From the NCBI RefSeq assembly GCF_013085255.1, contig NZ_JABFCX010000003.1:1063288-1127287 (forward strand): a DNA stretch of 64,000 nt, read 5' to 3'. The translations under genes were made by a program, and so were the position numbers. This stretch comes from Parvularcula mediterranea. GTDB lineage: Bacteria; Pseudomonadota; Alphaproteobacteria; Caulobacterales; Parvularculaceae. Position 1 is the stretch's first letter. Every line of letters begins with the position of its first letter. A model generated the notes under the pieces. It did not search any database, was not told the origin of the DNA, and worked only from the letters and a program-made list of their open reading frames with translations. Shown one piece after another: positions 8,396 to 16,136 of this stretch.

Positions 8396-9793
8396 ATGGA
8401 CGGATCGGCAGGCCGCGATATCCGCGCAGATTACGAGGAGACCGTCGCCCGTCTCCGCAAGACCTTCCACAGCGGCAAGACAAGGTCCTTCGCCTGGCGC
8501 CGCCAGCAGCTCGAAGCCCTCGGCAACGCCGTCGCGACGAACGAAGCTCGCATCAAGGAAGCGCTGAAGGCAGACCTCGGCAAACCCGACCTCGAGGCCG
8601 CCGTGGCGGAGGTCGACTACCTCACCAAGGAGTGCGCCCTCGCCGCGAGGAAGTGCGAGAGCTGGTCGAAGCCCCGCGGGGTCGGAACGCCCCTGTCCCT
8701 CATGCCCTCGCGCTCGCAGATGGTGCCCGAGCCCTTGGGCGTGGCGCTCATCATCGGCGCATGGAATTATCCGCTCCAGGAGGTCTTCGGCCCCCTTGCA
8801 GGTGCAATCGCGGCGGGGAACTGCGCCGTCCTCAAGCCCTCCGAGCTTGCTCCGCATGCGTCAGAGCTCCTGAGGGAGATCGCGGCGCAGGTCCTCGACA
8901 GCGATGCCTTCGCCACGGTCCTCGGCGGGGCGGAGGAGACCTCGGCGCTCCTCGAACAGCGCTTCGACAAGATCTTCTACACCGGCGGCGCGCGCGTAGG
9001 CCGCATCGTCATGGAGGCCGCCTCCAAGCACCTGACGCCCGTCACCCTTGAGCTTGGCGGCAAGAGCCCTGCGGTCGTTGCGGCGGACGCAGACCTTGAA
9101 GTCACCGCGCGCCGGATCGCCTGGGCAGCCTTCATGAATGGCGGCCAGCTCTGCGTCCGGCCGGACCACTGCCTGATCGAAGAGTCCGTCTACGAACCGT
9201 TCCTCGAAACCCTCGAGAAGACTGTCCGCGAATTCTACGGCGAGGACATGAAGGCCTCCCCGGACTTTGCGCGCATCGTCAACGAACGCCACTTCGACCG
9301 GCTCGTGGGCCTGATCGGCGACAGCAAGGTCCTCATCGGCGGCGAGCATGACCGCTCGGAGAAATTCCTTGCACCGACGGTCCTGCGCGATGTGAGCCCC
9401 GACGCGCCCTCCATGCAGGAGGAAATCTTCGGCCCGATTCTTCCCTGTCTCAAGGTCGCTTCCATCGACGAGGCCATCAGCTTCATCAACAAGCGCGACA
9501 AACCTCTCGCGCTCTACGCCTTCACCAAATCCTCCGACGTCTCCGACCGGATCCTGAACGAGACCAGCTCCGGTACACTGATGATCAATGACGCCGTGAT
9601 GTTCCAGGCCAACCACCACCTGCCCTTCGGCGGGGTGGGGGAGAGCGGCATGGGCGCCTTCCACGGCCAGCACACGTTCGACTGCTTCAGCCACCTGAAA
9701 GCCGTGATGAAGCGGCCCTTCTTCGGCGATGTCTCCTTGCGCTATCCGCCCTATTCAGAGCGTGCGGCAAAGCTTCTTCGGAAACTCATGTGA
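8396..9793 (+). CDS. NAD(P)-dependent aldehyde dehydrogenase, class 3 type
   Basis: Oxidises an aldehyde to the acid with NAD(P). The 465 residues have the class-3 plan, shorter than the usual ~500, with no membrane anchor visible. Motifs: I-I-G-A-W-N-Y-P-L-Q-E near 118-130, L-K-P-S-E near 148, general-base Glu in L-E-L-G-G-K-S-P near 218, catalytic Cys in N-G-G-Q-L-C-V-R-P-D near 251, and E-I-F-G-P-I-L-P near 343. Closest in plan to coniferyl or long-chain aldehyde dehydrogenases; the substrate is unknown. A strong GGAGG site is held in a predicted hairpin. Confidence 0.93.
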   Translation: MDGSAGRDIRADYEETVARLRKTFHSGKTRSFAWRRQQLEALGNAVATNEARIKEALKADLGKPDLEAAVAEVDYLTKECALAARKCESWSKPRGVGTPLSLMPSRSQMVPEPLGVALIIGAWNYPLQEVFGPLAGAIAAGNCAVLKPSELAPHASELLREIAAQVLDSDAFATVLGGAEETSALLEQRFDKIFYTGGARVGRIVMEAASKHLTPVTLELGGKSPAVVAADADLEVTARRIAWAAFMNGGQLCVRPDHCLIEESVYEPFLETLEKTVREFYGEDMKASPDFARIVNERHFDRLVGLIGDSKVLIGGEHDRSEKFLAPTVLRDVSPDAPSMQEEIFGPILPCLKVASIDEAISFINKRDKPLALYAFTKSSDVSDRILNETSSGTLMINDAVMFQANHHLPFGGVGESGMGAFHGQHTFDCFSHLKAVMKRPFFGDVSLRYPPYSERAAKLLRKLM

Positions 9794-9824
9794 CGGCGCG
9801 CAGGCGAGGCGCTAAGGGCGAGCC

Positions 9825-10289
9825 ATGACCAAGGATATCTACAAAGGCCGCGCGGAACTGGGGCAGGAGTCGACCCTCCCCCAGCATCCCGATGAGGCCA
9901 GGCTTGACCCCGTGCCGAACCCGCACCCCGACACCCTCTACCTCGCACGCTTCGTCGCGCCGGAGTTCACCTCGATCTGCCCGGTGACGGGCCAGCCGGA
10001 CTTCGCCCATCTCGTCATCGACTATGCACCGGACCAGCATCTGGTGGAGTCGAAAAGCTTCAAGCTCCTCCTCGGCGCCTACCGCAACCACGGCGCCTTC
10101 CACGAGGACTGCACCATCGACATCGGCAAGCGGATCATCGAGGCGACGAAGCCGAAATGGCTCCGCATCTGCGGCTACTGGTATCCAAGAGGCGGCATTC
10201 CCATCGACGTCTTCTGGCAGACAGGCCCCGCCCCTGAGGGCCTCTACGTCCCCGACCCGGGCGTCGCGCCTTACAGGGGGAGGGGATGA
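9825..10289 (+). CDS. queF: 7-cyano-7-deazaguanine reductase QueF
   Basis: NADPH-dependent reduction of preQ0 to preQ1 in queuosine biosynthesis. The protein has 154 residues, the short unimodular QueF type. Signatures: [15 protein letters not shown] near 45-59 with the catalytic Cys, the QueF motif E-S-K-S-F-K-L-L-L near 73-81, and the late F-H-E-D-C-T-I-D segment. Cytoplasmic. The stop overlaps the start region of the first Cys-rich secreted gene. Confidence 0.96.
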   Translation: MTKDIYKGRAELGQESTLPQHPDEARLDPVPNPHPDTLYLARFVAPEFTSICPVTGQPDFAHLVIDYAPDQHLVESKSFKLLLGAYRNHGAFHEDCTIDIGKRIIEATKPKWLRICGYWYPRGGIPIDVFWQTGPAPEGLYVPDPGVAPYRGRG

Positions 10290-10291
10290 TC

Positions 10292-10359
10292 ATGCGTAGT
10301 CTGATCGCTCTCGCTGCGGCTCTGCTAGCTGCGTCCGGGGTGGCATCAGCCTGTTCATG
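10292..10359. repeat. Direct repeat A of the signal-peptide coding segment
   Basis: The 68 bp encoding the signal peptide and C-S-C motif of paralogue 1 match 10782-10849 at 62 of 68 positions by eye, far closer than the rest of the two genes. This implies recent duplication or gene conversion limited to the 5' end. Confidence 0.8.
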
Positions 10360-10789
10360 CCCAGGCTTCGATTCCCTCGCTGAGCACTGGGAACGCGTGG
10401 ACGTCGTCTTCGAAGGCAAGGCGATGCGTTCAATCACGGTCGAGCGCCACGCCGCTCCCCTCCTGATGACGACATTTAGACTCGGACATGCGTGGAAGGG
10501 TGAACTCCCCGAGATAGTAAGTGTGAAGCACCGCGACGGTAGAACGTGTTGTCTGTGCGGAATGAACTACGAGGTCGGTGAAACGGTCCTGGTCTTCGCT
10601 ATCGAGCATGATGACGGCTCACTCTCCACAAGCTCCTGCTCTGCGCCACGGGGAACGATGGAGCAGTATCTCGTGGCACTCGGTCGCCGCGATATCGACC
10701 CAGATCCAGATGCGCTCGGACCCGATGGGGCGGCGCATCAGGAGGACGTTCATAAGAAATCCTGCGACAAGGGAGAAGATGATGCGTAG
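10292..10789 (+). CDS. Secreted Cys-rich TIMP/NTR-like protein, paralogue 1
   Basis: Protein of 165 residues: signal peptide (about 1-19, ending VASA) then a mature N-terminus CSCPGF. The C-S-C start followed by a V-D-V-V-F-E-G-K-A strand resembles the N-terminal (netrin-like, OB-fold) module of tissue inhibitors of metalloproteinases and its bacterial relatives. Further Cys pairs lie near 85-90 and at 117. Start 10292 was chosen over 10286 because it sits 6 nt after GGGGAGGGG and matches paralogue 2. First of three tandem relatives. Function unknown; extracytoplasmic. Confidence 0.7.
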   Translation: MRSLIALAAALLAASGVASACSCPGFDSLAEHWERVDVVFEGKAMRSITVERHAAPLLMTTFRLGHAWKGELPEIVSVKHRDGRTCCLCGMNYEVGETVLVFAIEHDDGSLSTSSCSAPRGTMEQYLVALGRRDIDPDPDALGPDGAAHQEDVHKKSCDKGEDDA

Positions 10790-11159
10790 GCTGATCGCTC
10801 TCGCTGCGGCTCTGGTGGCCGCGTCCGGGGTAGCATCAGCCTGCTCATGTCTCCCGCAGACCCACGCCGAAAAGCTCGAGGCGATGGACGCCATCTTCGT
10901 CGGGCGCGTGATGAATACCTCCAAGCCCAAGACCTTTGAAGGCAAGGCCATCACGGACTTCCACGTGCTCGACGCGATCAAGGGTGACCTCGGCCGCATC
11001 GTGACCATCCGGCATGATATCTACGGCCCCGCCTGCGGCGTCCGGTTCGCGAAAGGCACCGAACTCACCGTCTATGCCTACGGCGAGGGTGATGACCTCA
11101 GGACCAACTCCTGCGCGATGATGGTGGTGGGTGAGCGGCTTGAGGAGCCCAGGGATTGA
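10782..11159 (+). CDS. Secreted Cys-rich TIMP/NTR-like protein, paralogue 2
   Basis: Protein of 125 residues from ATG 10782, overlapping the end of paralogue 1 by 8 nt, with GGGAG 6 nt upstream. The signal peptide is nearly identical to that of paralogue 1; the mature protein starts CSCLPQ. M-D-A-I-F-V-G-R-V corresponds to V-D-V-V-F-E-G-K-A in paralogue 1. Two more Cys lie near 86 and 111. It lacks the C-terminal tail of paralogue 1. The likely role is the same, still unknown. Confidence 0.75.
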   Translation: MRRLIALAAALVAASGVASACSCLPQTHAEKLEAMDAIFVGRVMNTSKPKTFEGKAITDFHVLDAIKGDLGRIVTIRHDIYGPACGVRFAKGTELTVYAYGEGDDLRTNSCAMMVVGERLEEPRD

Positions 11160-11596
11160 AGGTCTTTCTGGCGATAGCGACTGTTGTTTTGGTGATCGTT
11201 GGATCGGCACTGTCAGAGTCGAACCGGGGTTTCGATCGTCCTGCATCCCACTGAGACTCTGCCGATCTCATCTTCAGCGGCAAGGCCATCCGTACAGAGA
11301 TGGTTAATCGAGACGCCGAGCATCAGTACTTGACGCTTGAGACTCTGTTCGAAGTCTACGACGTCCATAAGGGCACGGATGCGACGGAGCTCAGCATACG
11401 GGAGGGGCGGCGTATCCGCTTCAACGGAGCGACCTCCGATCCCAGCAGTTTCGAGAAAGGGGAAGCGTACCTTGTTTTTGCTTGGGAAAGCGGCGAGTTG
11501 TTCTACGGTCGTCCCGCCGAGATCCCCCTCAGCCGCTACCAGCTCGATTTCATCGCCCGGGACCTTGGCAAGCGTTCTGTAGGCTGGGGCCACTAG
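11156..11596 (+). pseudogene. Third TIMP-like paralogue, broken by an in-frame TGA
   Basis: A TTG at 11156, 8 nt after GAGGAG, opens a frame with a hydrophobic leader (about 1-19, ending VGSA) that stops at TGA 11252-11254 and then continues open to 11596. Aligned on G-F-D and H, the stop falls exactly on the Trp of paralogue 1: G-F-D-S-L-A-E-H-W in the intact gene against G-F-D-R-P-A-S-H-stop here, and the next residues (A-D-L-I-F-S-G-K-A-I) match V-D-V-V-F-E-G-K-A-M. A single TGG to TGA change explains it. The C-S-C motif is also gone. Downstream restart at ATG 11300 would lack a signal peptide. Confidence 0.8.
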
Positions 11597-11864
11597 GCCC
11601 CAAAAGCGCCCCTTGTAACCTCTCCCGCAACCTCGCGAACAGATGATAGTCCGCTTGAGACGGGAGCGCCTCCCCGTTCTTCGGCAGCCATGGACCACAA
11701 TTGATGCCTCCACTCGGCCGGGGTACCCCGCTCCGGCCGAAAAGGCTCCCGCGTGTCCTCTCGTGGTCTCTCTCGGACAGCTCGCGGGGGCGGGCCTTGG
11801 CCCTCCGGGGGTTCCGGTTTCTCTTCGCCCGAGACGAGCCGGACCCTTGGGGGCCGAGGCTTCC
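11597..11864. other. Gene-free GC-rich gap with palindromes
   Basis: I see no credible gene or known RNA here. It holds a perfect 12-bp palindrome CGGGGTACCCCG (11719-11730), and at its edge CTACGGGGCCCCGTAG (11865-11880), a perfect 16-bp palindrome covering the stop of the DUF1801 gene. I compared it by eye with tmRNA, RNase P, 6S and SRP RNA hallmarks and found none. Confidence 0.5.
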
Positions 11865-12281
11865 CTACGGGGCCCCGTAGGTCTCCCGCATCTGGGCGAG
11901 GCTATCGGTCAGGATCTCTTCGAGCACACCCAGATCGATATTCGCGAGCCGCGTTACGTAAAGACAGCTTACGGAGTGCTTGTGCTTACCAAGCCGTTCC
12001 AACTGCTCCTTATACCGAGAAAACCCGTTCATCACATAGATCGACATCTGCGCCTTTCGCGGCGCAAACCCTGTCAGCATCCAGCGCGCAGGCTTGCCGG
12101 TTGTATTCGTGTACTCATAGGCCCCGAAGCCCACGATGGAGTCGCCCCACATCTTCGGCGGGCAGCCCGACACCCGCTCCATCAGGGAGAGGAGCACGCG
12201 GCTGTCGTCCAGCCGCTTCGGGACGCTCTCGAGATAGGCAAGAACGTCCCCGTCATTTTCCTGGGTCTTGAGGTCCGACAA
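11865..12281 (-). CDS. DUF1801 (YdhG-like) protein
   Basis: Cytoplasmic protein of 138 residues. It matches the DUF1801 pattern: M-W-G-D-S-I-V-G-F-G near 44-53, then W-M-L-T-G-F-A-P-R-K-A-Q-M-S-I-Y near 67-83 and a Leu/Lys-rich helix. The family's function is uncharacterised. It follows the dodecin gene on the same strand with a short gap and may be cotranscribed. Confidence 0.85.
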   Translation of the reverse strand: MSDLKTQENDGDVLAYLESVPKRLDDSRVLLSLMERVSGCPPKMWGDSIVGFGAYEYTNTTGKPARWMLTGFAPRKAQMSIYVMNGFSRYKEQLERLGKHKHSVSCLYVTRLANIDLGVLEEILTDSLAQMRETYGAP

Positions 12282-12282
12282 G

Positions 12283-12486
12283 TCAGTCCTCGAGGATGAA
12301 GGTGACCTTCAGGGTGACCCGGTATTCTTCGATCTCGCCCTTCTTCACGACCACCTTCTGGTCCTGGACCCAGGCGCCTTCGATGTTCTTGAGGGTCTTG
12401 TTGGCCCGCTTGATGCCCTTCTGGACGGCGTGGTCGAAGCTCTGCTTCGAGGCCGAAATGATCTCGGTAACGCGTGCGACTGCCAT
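12283..12486 (-). CDS. Dodecin, flavin-binding storage protein
   Basis: Protein of 67 residues from ATG 12486, preceded by AGGAGGAGAG. Dodecins form hollow dodecamers that bind and protect FMN or riboflavin. The sequence has the family layout: V-T-E-I-I-S-A-S-K-Q-S-F-D-H-A-V, then G-A-W-V-Q-D-Q-K (flavin-stacking Trp near 38) and Y-R-V-T-L-K-V-T-F-I-L at the end. The frame extends 20 codons upstream, but the ribosome site fixes the start. Confidence 0.95.
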   Translation of the reverse strand: MAVARVTEIISASKQSFDHAVQKGIKRANKTLKNIEGAWVQDQKVVVKKGEIEEYRVTLKVTFILED

Positions 12487-12584
12487 TGTTCTCTCCTCCT
12501 GGTTTATGGTGGCTTGAGTGGACGCCCCGGGCGGACCTATCGTCAAGGGAAGGACTGCAATCCGCCACTTAAGGGAGAAACCCG

Positions 12585-13430
12585 ATGTTCGAACTCGCCC
12601 TCGCTGAAGAGGCCCCGCGCCCGGTCGGAGCTATCATGGAAGCGGCGGGCGAGGATGCCTGGCGCACGATCCCGGCGGAAAACCTCCTCCTGATCGAGAC
12701 CCCTGAGGGCCGGATCACCATCTATCTCTCCGAAGCACTGGCGCAGGACCATGTGGCCCAGGCCCGGACCCTCGCCAAGGAAGGCTTCTACGAGGGGCTC
12801 AGCTTCTACCGGGTCATTGACGGCTTCGTGGCGCAGGGCGGCGACCATGCGGAGACCCGCGAGCTCGGCTCGGCAAAATCACCGCTGAAGGCTGAGTTCG
12901 AGGAAGCCATGCCGAGAAATATGCTCGTGACCAAATTTCCGTATAGCGACGGCTTTGCTCCAGTCGTTGGGTATAGCGATGGCCTCCCCGTGGGTATCGA
13001 CGGGAAGACTAAGACCGCCTGGCACCTCCACTGCACCGGCGCCTTCGCCTATGCCCGCAACAACGAGAAAGATACGGCGTCCACGGAGTTCTACATCACG
13101 CTCCAGCCCCAGCGTTATCTCGACCGCAATCTCACCGTCCTCGGCCGGGTCATCGATGGGATGAGCGTCGCACAGGCCGCCCCGCGCGGCGTGGTCGACG
13201 GTGATCCTGAGACAGATGATTTCTCCGAACGACTGCGCATCGACGCCATGCACATCGCAGCTGACCTGCCTGAGGACGAGCGCCCCAGCTGGCAGCACAT
13301 GCGCACCAACGGCGAACTATTCGCCGAACTCACCGCAGCGCGCGCCGCGAGGCCGTCAGAGTTCTTCTACTTCCGCCCCGACTATATCGACATCTGCTCG
13401 ATGACCGTGCCGGTGAGGCCAGCGCCTTAG
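12585..13430 (+). CDS. Cyclophilin-type peptidyl-prolyl isomerase
   Basis: Protein of 281 residues, no signal peptide. The cyclophilin core spans about 35-220: F-Y-E-G-L-S-F-Y-R-V-I-D-G-F-V-A-Q-G-G-D near 68-87, and later T-A-S-T-E-F-Y-I-T-L-Q and L-T-V-L-G-R-V-I-D-G. It catalyses cis-trans isomerisation of Xaa-Pro bonds. Longer than minimal cyclophilins: an insert follows the GGD motif and a ~60-residue C-terminal extension has no recognised domain. AAGGGAG precedes the ATG. Confidence 0.93.
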   Translation: MFELALAEEAPRPVGAIMEAAGEDAWRTIPAENLLLIETPEGRITIYLSEALAQDHVAQARTLAKEGFYEGLSFYRVIDGFVAQGGDHAETRELGSAKSPLKAEFEEAMPRNMLVTKFPYSDGFAPVVGYSDGLPVGIDGKTKTAWHLHCTGAFAYARNNEKDTASTEFYITLQPQRYLDRNLTVLGRVIDGMSVAQAAPRGVVDGDPETDDFSERLRIDAMHIAADLPEDERPSWQHMRTNGELFAELTAARAARPSEFFYFRPDYIDICSMTVPVRPAP

Positions 13431-13933
13431 TCCCTGATCGGATAATACTTCGCCTCGAAGGCGAACGGCTTCTCATCAGCCGACGGCACCAGCCAGACCT
13501 TCGGTCCGCCAGCAGCGTCCGCCACATCAATGATCGTTTCCACCGTGTGCACCGTATCGCGGTGAGGGCTATCCCATTCGGGTGCGAGCGAGAGGGCCTT
13601 GCGCTTCGCCGCGCCCTTGTCCGCGGCGACGACGAAGGCTTCTGAGTGCAGCTCGCCAAAGAACCCGTCGCGATAGCCGCCCAGGTGACAGAACCAGAGC
13701 TGCGCATCGACCGCTCCCTCAGGCCGCTCGTCGCTCACCACCACATCATGCCCATCGGCCCACTCAAGCGCCCCCCAGGCATCAAGATGAACCCGGCCAC
13801 CGCCCCACCACTGGGCTTTCAGCGCCTCGAACGTATCCTCGATCGTCCGCCCGATGACGAAACGGATGTCATGGACCTCCGTGTGCGCACGCTCCGGATA
13901 TCCCCCGACCATGGCGACAAATAGCTTCTGCAT
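13427..13933 (-). CDS. DUF1543 domain protein
   Basis: Protein of 168 residues from ATG 13933 with a strong AAAGGAGGG ribosome site. Starts L-F-V-A-M-V-G-G-Y and contains E-V-H-D-I-R-F-V-I-G near 19-28, the DUF1543 pattern, and a second similar half (L-W-F-C-H-L-G-G-Y-R-D-G-F-F-G-E-L-H). Function unknown. Convergent with the cyclophilin gene, overlapping by 4 nt, and divergent from the Nudix gene. Confidence 0.8.
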   Translation of the reverse strand: MQKLFVAMVGGYPERAHTEVHDIRFVIGRTIEDTFEALKAQWWGGGRVHLDAWGALEWADGHDVVVSDERPEGAVDAQLWFCHLGGYRDGFFGELHSEAFVVAADKGAAKRKALSLAPEWDSPHRDTVHTVETIIDVADAAGGPKVWLVPSADEKPFAFEAKYYPIRD

Positions 13934-13982
13934 AGGCCCTCCTTTGTTGACCTCTGGCGCGGGAGAGGGAACGGAGCAAGCC

Positions 13983-14579
13983 ATGACCAAGAAGCACGGC
14001 CCCTGGACCATCGACAGCGTCCGCACCGCCTATGAGAACCCGTGGATCACCATCCGCCACCACGAGGTGACGCGGCCTGATGGTAAGCCGGGTGTCTATG
14101 GCCTCGTGAACTTCGCCAACCGCGCCATCGGCATCCTGCCCCTTTTCGCCGATGGCACCGTGCCGATGGTGGGCCAGTTCCGCTTCCCTCTCGGCCGGGA
14201 CACGTGGGAGATTCCCGAGGGCGGCGGGCCCAAGGCCGAAGACCCGCTCCTCTCCGCCCAGCGCGAGCTCAAGGAAGAGACAGGCTGCACCGCTGGCGGG
14301 TGGCATGAGTACGGCCAGTCGGACCTTTCCAACTCCGTCACCGACGAGCGGGCCCACTACTTCCTCGCCTGGGACCTGACCCAGGGCGAAGCGGCCCCTG
14401 AGCCCGACGAAGTCTTTCAATACAAAAGAGTAACCTTGGCCGAGCTTCTCGCGGATATCCACGCGGGACGGGTGGATGATGCCCTGACCCAGCTCTGCGT
14501 CCTGACCGCGATCACGAAAGCGCGGGCAGGGGAGTTGCCTGATGTGCCCTCGCGCATCATCTTGGATCAGGTCGGCTGA
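13983..14579 (+). CDS. Nudix hydrolase, ADP-ribose pyrophosphatase type
   Basis: Protein of 198 residues from ATG 13983. The Nudix box is complete: G-G-G-P-K-A-E then seven residues, R-E-L-K-E-E-T-G-C, near 82-104, with the metal-binding Glu residues present. Length and the V-G-Q-F-R-F-P-L segment upstream of the box fit ADP-sugar pyrophosphatases. A 19-nt gap separates it from cysE, so the two probably share a transcript. Confidence 0.92.
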   Translation: MTKKHGPWTIDSVRTAYENPWITIRHHEVTRPDGKPGVYGLVNFANRAIGILPLFADGTVPMVGQFRFPLGRDTWEIPEGGGPKAEDPLLSAQRELKEETGCTAGGWHEYGQSDLSNSVTDERAHYFLAWDLTQGEAAPEPDEVFQYKRVTLAELLADIHAGRVDDALTQLCVLTAITKARAGELPDVPSRIILDQVG

Positions 14580-14598
14580 AGCCGGCGAGGAGACGAAC

Positions 14599-15417
14599 AT
14601 GCCCCAAAGCGCTCACCGCGAGGCCCCGAACCTTCAGACGGTCGACAATGTCTGGTCGCGCATGCGCGTCGAGGCCGCGACGGACGCTGCGCAGGAGCCG
14701 ATCCTTGCGAGCTTCCTGTCCGCGACGATCCTCAACCACCGGGATTTCAAATCCGCCCTCAGCTACCGGCTGGCCCAGAAGCTGTCGGACAGCGAGATGA
14801 ACGCCATGCAGTGGCGCGAGGTTGCCACCGATGCCTTCGAGGACAGCCCCGGCATCGTGACGGCGGCGCTTGCGGATATTCAGGCCTATGTGGACCGCGA
14901 CCCGGCCACCAAATCGACGGCCCAGCCCTTCCTGCACTTCAAAGGCTATCAGGCGATCCAGTCCTACCGGATCGGCCACTGGCTCTGGAAGCAGGGGCGC
15001 GAGGCGTTGGCTCTCTATCTTCAGTCCCGCATGTCGGAGCTCTACCAGGTGGACATCCACCCGGCGTCGAAGCTCGGCCGCGGTCTCTTCTTCGACCACG
15101 CCACCGCCATCGTCATCGGCGAGACGGCGAGCGTGGGCGACAATTGCTCGCTCCTCCACGAGGTGACCCTGGGCGGCACCGGCAAGGAGAAGCATGAGCG
15201 CCATCCAAAGGTCGGCAAGGGCGTGCTGATCGGCGCAGGCGCCAAGATCCTCGGCAATATCGAGGTGGGCGATGGCGCTAAGATCGCATCGGGCTCTGTC
15301 GTGCTCGAGCCTGTGAAGGCCTTCTGCACCGTGGCGGGCGTGCCCGCCCAACCCGTCGGCGAATGCGCCGAGGCGGCAGGCGAGGCGATGGATCACAGCC
15401 TGACGAAGGACGACTGA
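14599..15417 (+). CDS. cysE: Serine O-acetyltransferase CysE
   Basis: Transfers acetyl from acetyl-CoA to L-serine, the first step of cysteine biosynthesis. From ATG 14599 (GAGGAG upstream) it has 272 residues: N-terminal helical domain (about 10-140), then the left-handed beta-helix of hexapeptide repeats. Catalytic Asp and His appear in V-D-I-H-P-A-S and in F-F-D-H-A-T; L-H-E-V-T-L-G-G-T-G-K is the active-site loop. The stop overlaps the next ATG (TGATG). Confidence 0.96.
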   Translation: MPQSAHREAPNLQTVDNVWSRMRVEAATDAAQEPILASFLSATILNHRDFKSALSYRLAQKLSDSEMNAMQWREVATDAFEDSPGIVTAALADIQAYVDRDPATKSTAQPFLHFKGYQAIQSYRIGHWLWKQGREALALYLQSRMSELYQVDIHPASKLGRGLFFDHATAIVIGETASVGDNCSLLHEVTLGGTGKEKHERHPKVGKGVLIGAGAKILGNIEVGDGAKIASGSVVLEPVKAFCTVAGVPAQPVGECAEAAGEAMDHSLTKDD

Positions 15418-16133
15418 TGCGCGGCATCCTCCTCTCGGCAGCAGTACTGACCCTTATCACGGCGTGCACGGACGACACGATCATCCAGGCTGCTCCGCCG
15501 AACCGCCAGATCAATGTCACGGGCGAAGCCACCGTCTCCGCCGTTCCCGACATCGCGATGCTCAGCTTCACAGTCCGCGCGCAGGGCGCTTCGGCTGCGG
15601 AAGCCTTTGCTCAGTCTGCGGAAGGCATGGAATCGGTCCTCGGCGCAGTAGGTCAAGCAGGCGTTGCAGAGCGTGACCGGCAGACAGGCGAGATCCGCCT
15701 CAATCCGGTCTTCGATTATGACGAGCGCGGCCGCCAGAACCGCAACAAGATCGTCGGCTACGAAGCGTTCAACACCCTGACCGTCCGCCTGCGTGACATC
15801 GGCAAGGCTGGCGGCGTGATCGACGCCGCGGTCAGGGCCGGTGCCAACGGCCTCGACAGCTTCCGCCTCGGCATCGACGACACGACCGGCCTCCGCGACG
15901 AGGCCCGCATCGCCGCTGTTAGGGATGCCCGCCGCAAGGCCGAAGCAATGGCTGAAGCCGCAGGCGCGCGCTTGGGCGATGTGATCACACTCTCCGTCAG
16001 CGGAGGAAGCCGCTCGCCTCAGCCCATGATGATGCGCTCCATGGCCATGGAGGCCGACATGCCCGGCCCGCCCATCGAAGCCGGTGAGCAGGACCTCCGC
16101 GTCACGGTCAACGCGACCTTCGCGCTAAAATAG
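15417..16133 (+). CDS. SIMPL-domain lipoprotein
   Basis: Protein of 238 residues. A signal peptide with lipobox L-I-T-A-C (Cys at 17) marks it as a lipoprotein; the mature part is a SIMPL (DUF541) domain: I-N-V-T-G-E-A-T-V-S-A-V-P-D-I-A, then A-R-R-K-A-E-A-M-A-E-A-A-G-A-R-L-G. These proteins act in the periplasm or outer membrane; their function is poorly known. The ATG overlaps the cysE stop, so the two are translationally coupled. Confidence 0.9.
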   Translation: MRGILLSAAVLTLITACTDDTIIQAAPPNRQINVTGEATVSAVPDIAMLSFTVRAQGASAAEAFAQSAEGMESVLGAVGQAGVAERDRQTGEIRLNPVFDYDERGRQNRNKIVGYEAFNTLTVRLRDIGKAGGVIDAAVRAGANGLDSFRLGIDDTTGLRDEARIAAVRDARRKAEAMAEAAGARLGDVITLSVSGGSRSPQPMMMRSMAMEADMPGPPIEAGEQDLRVTVNATFALK

Positions 16134-16136
16134 GCG

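Noticed and set aside
11252-11254. TGA as a selenocysteine codon
   Set aside because: The paralogue has Trp here, not Cys, and no SECIS-like hairpin follows; a nonsense mutation is simpler.
11597-11864. Structured RNA such as tmRNA, 6S or RNase P
   Set aside because: None of the conserved core sequences of these RNAs could be found on either strand.
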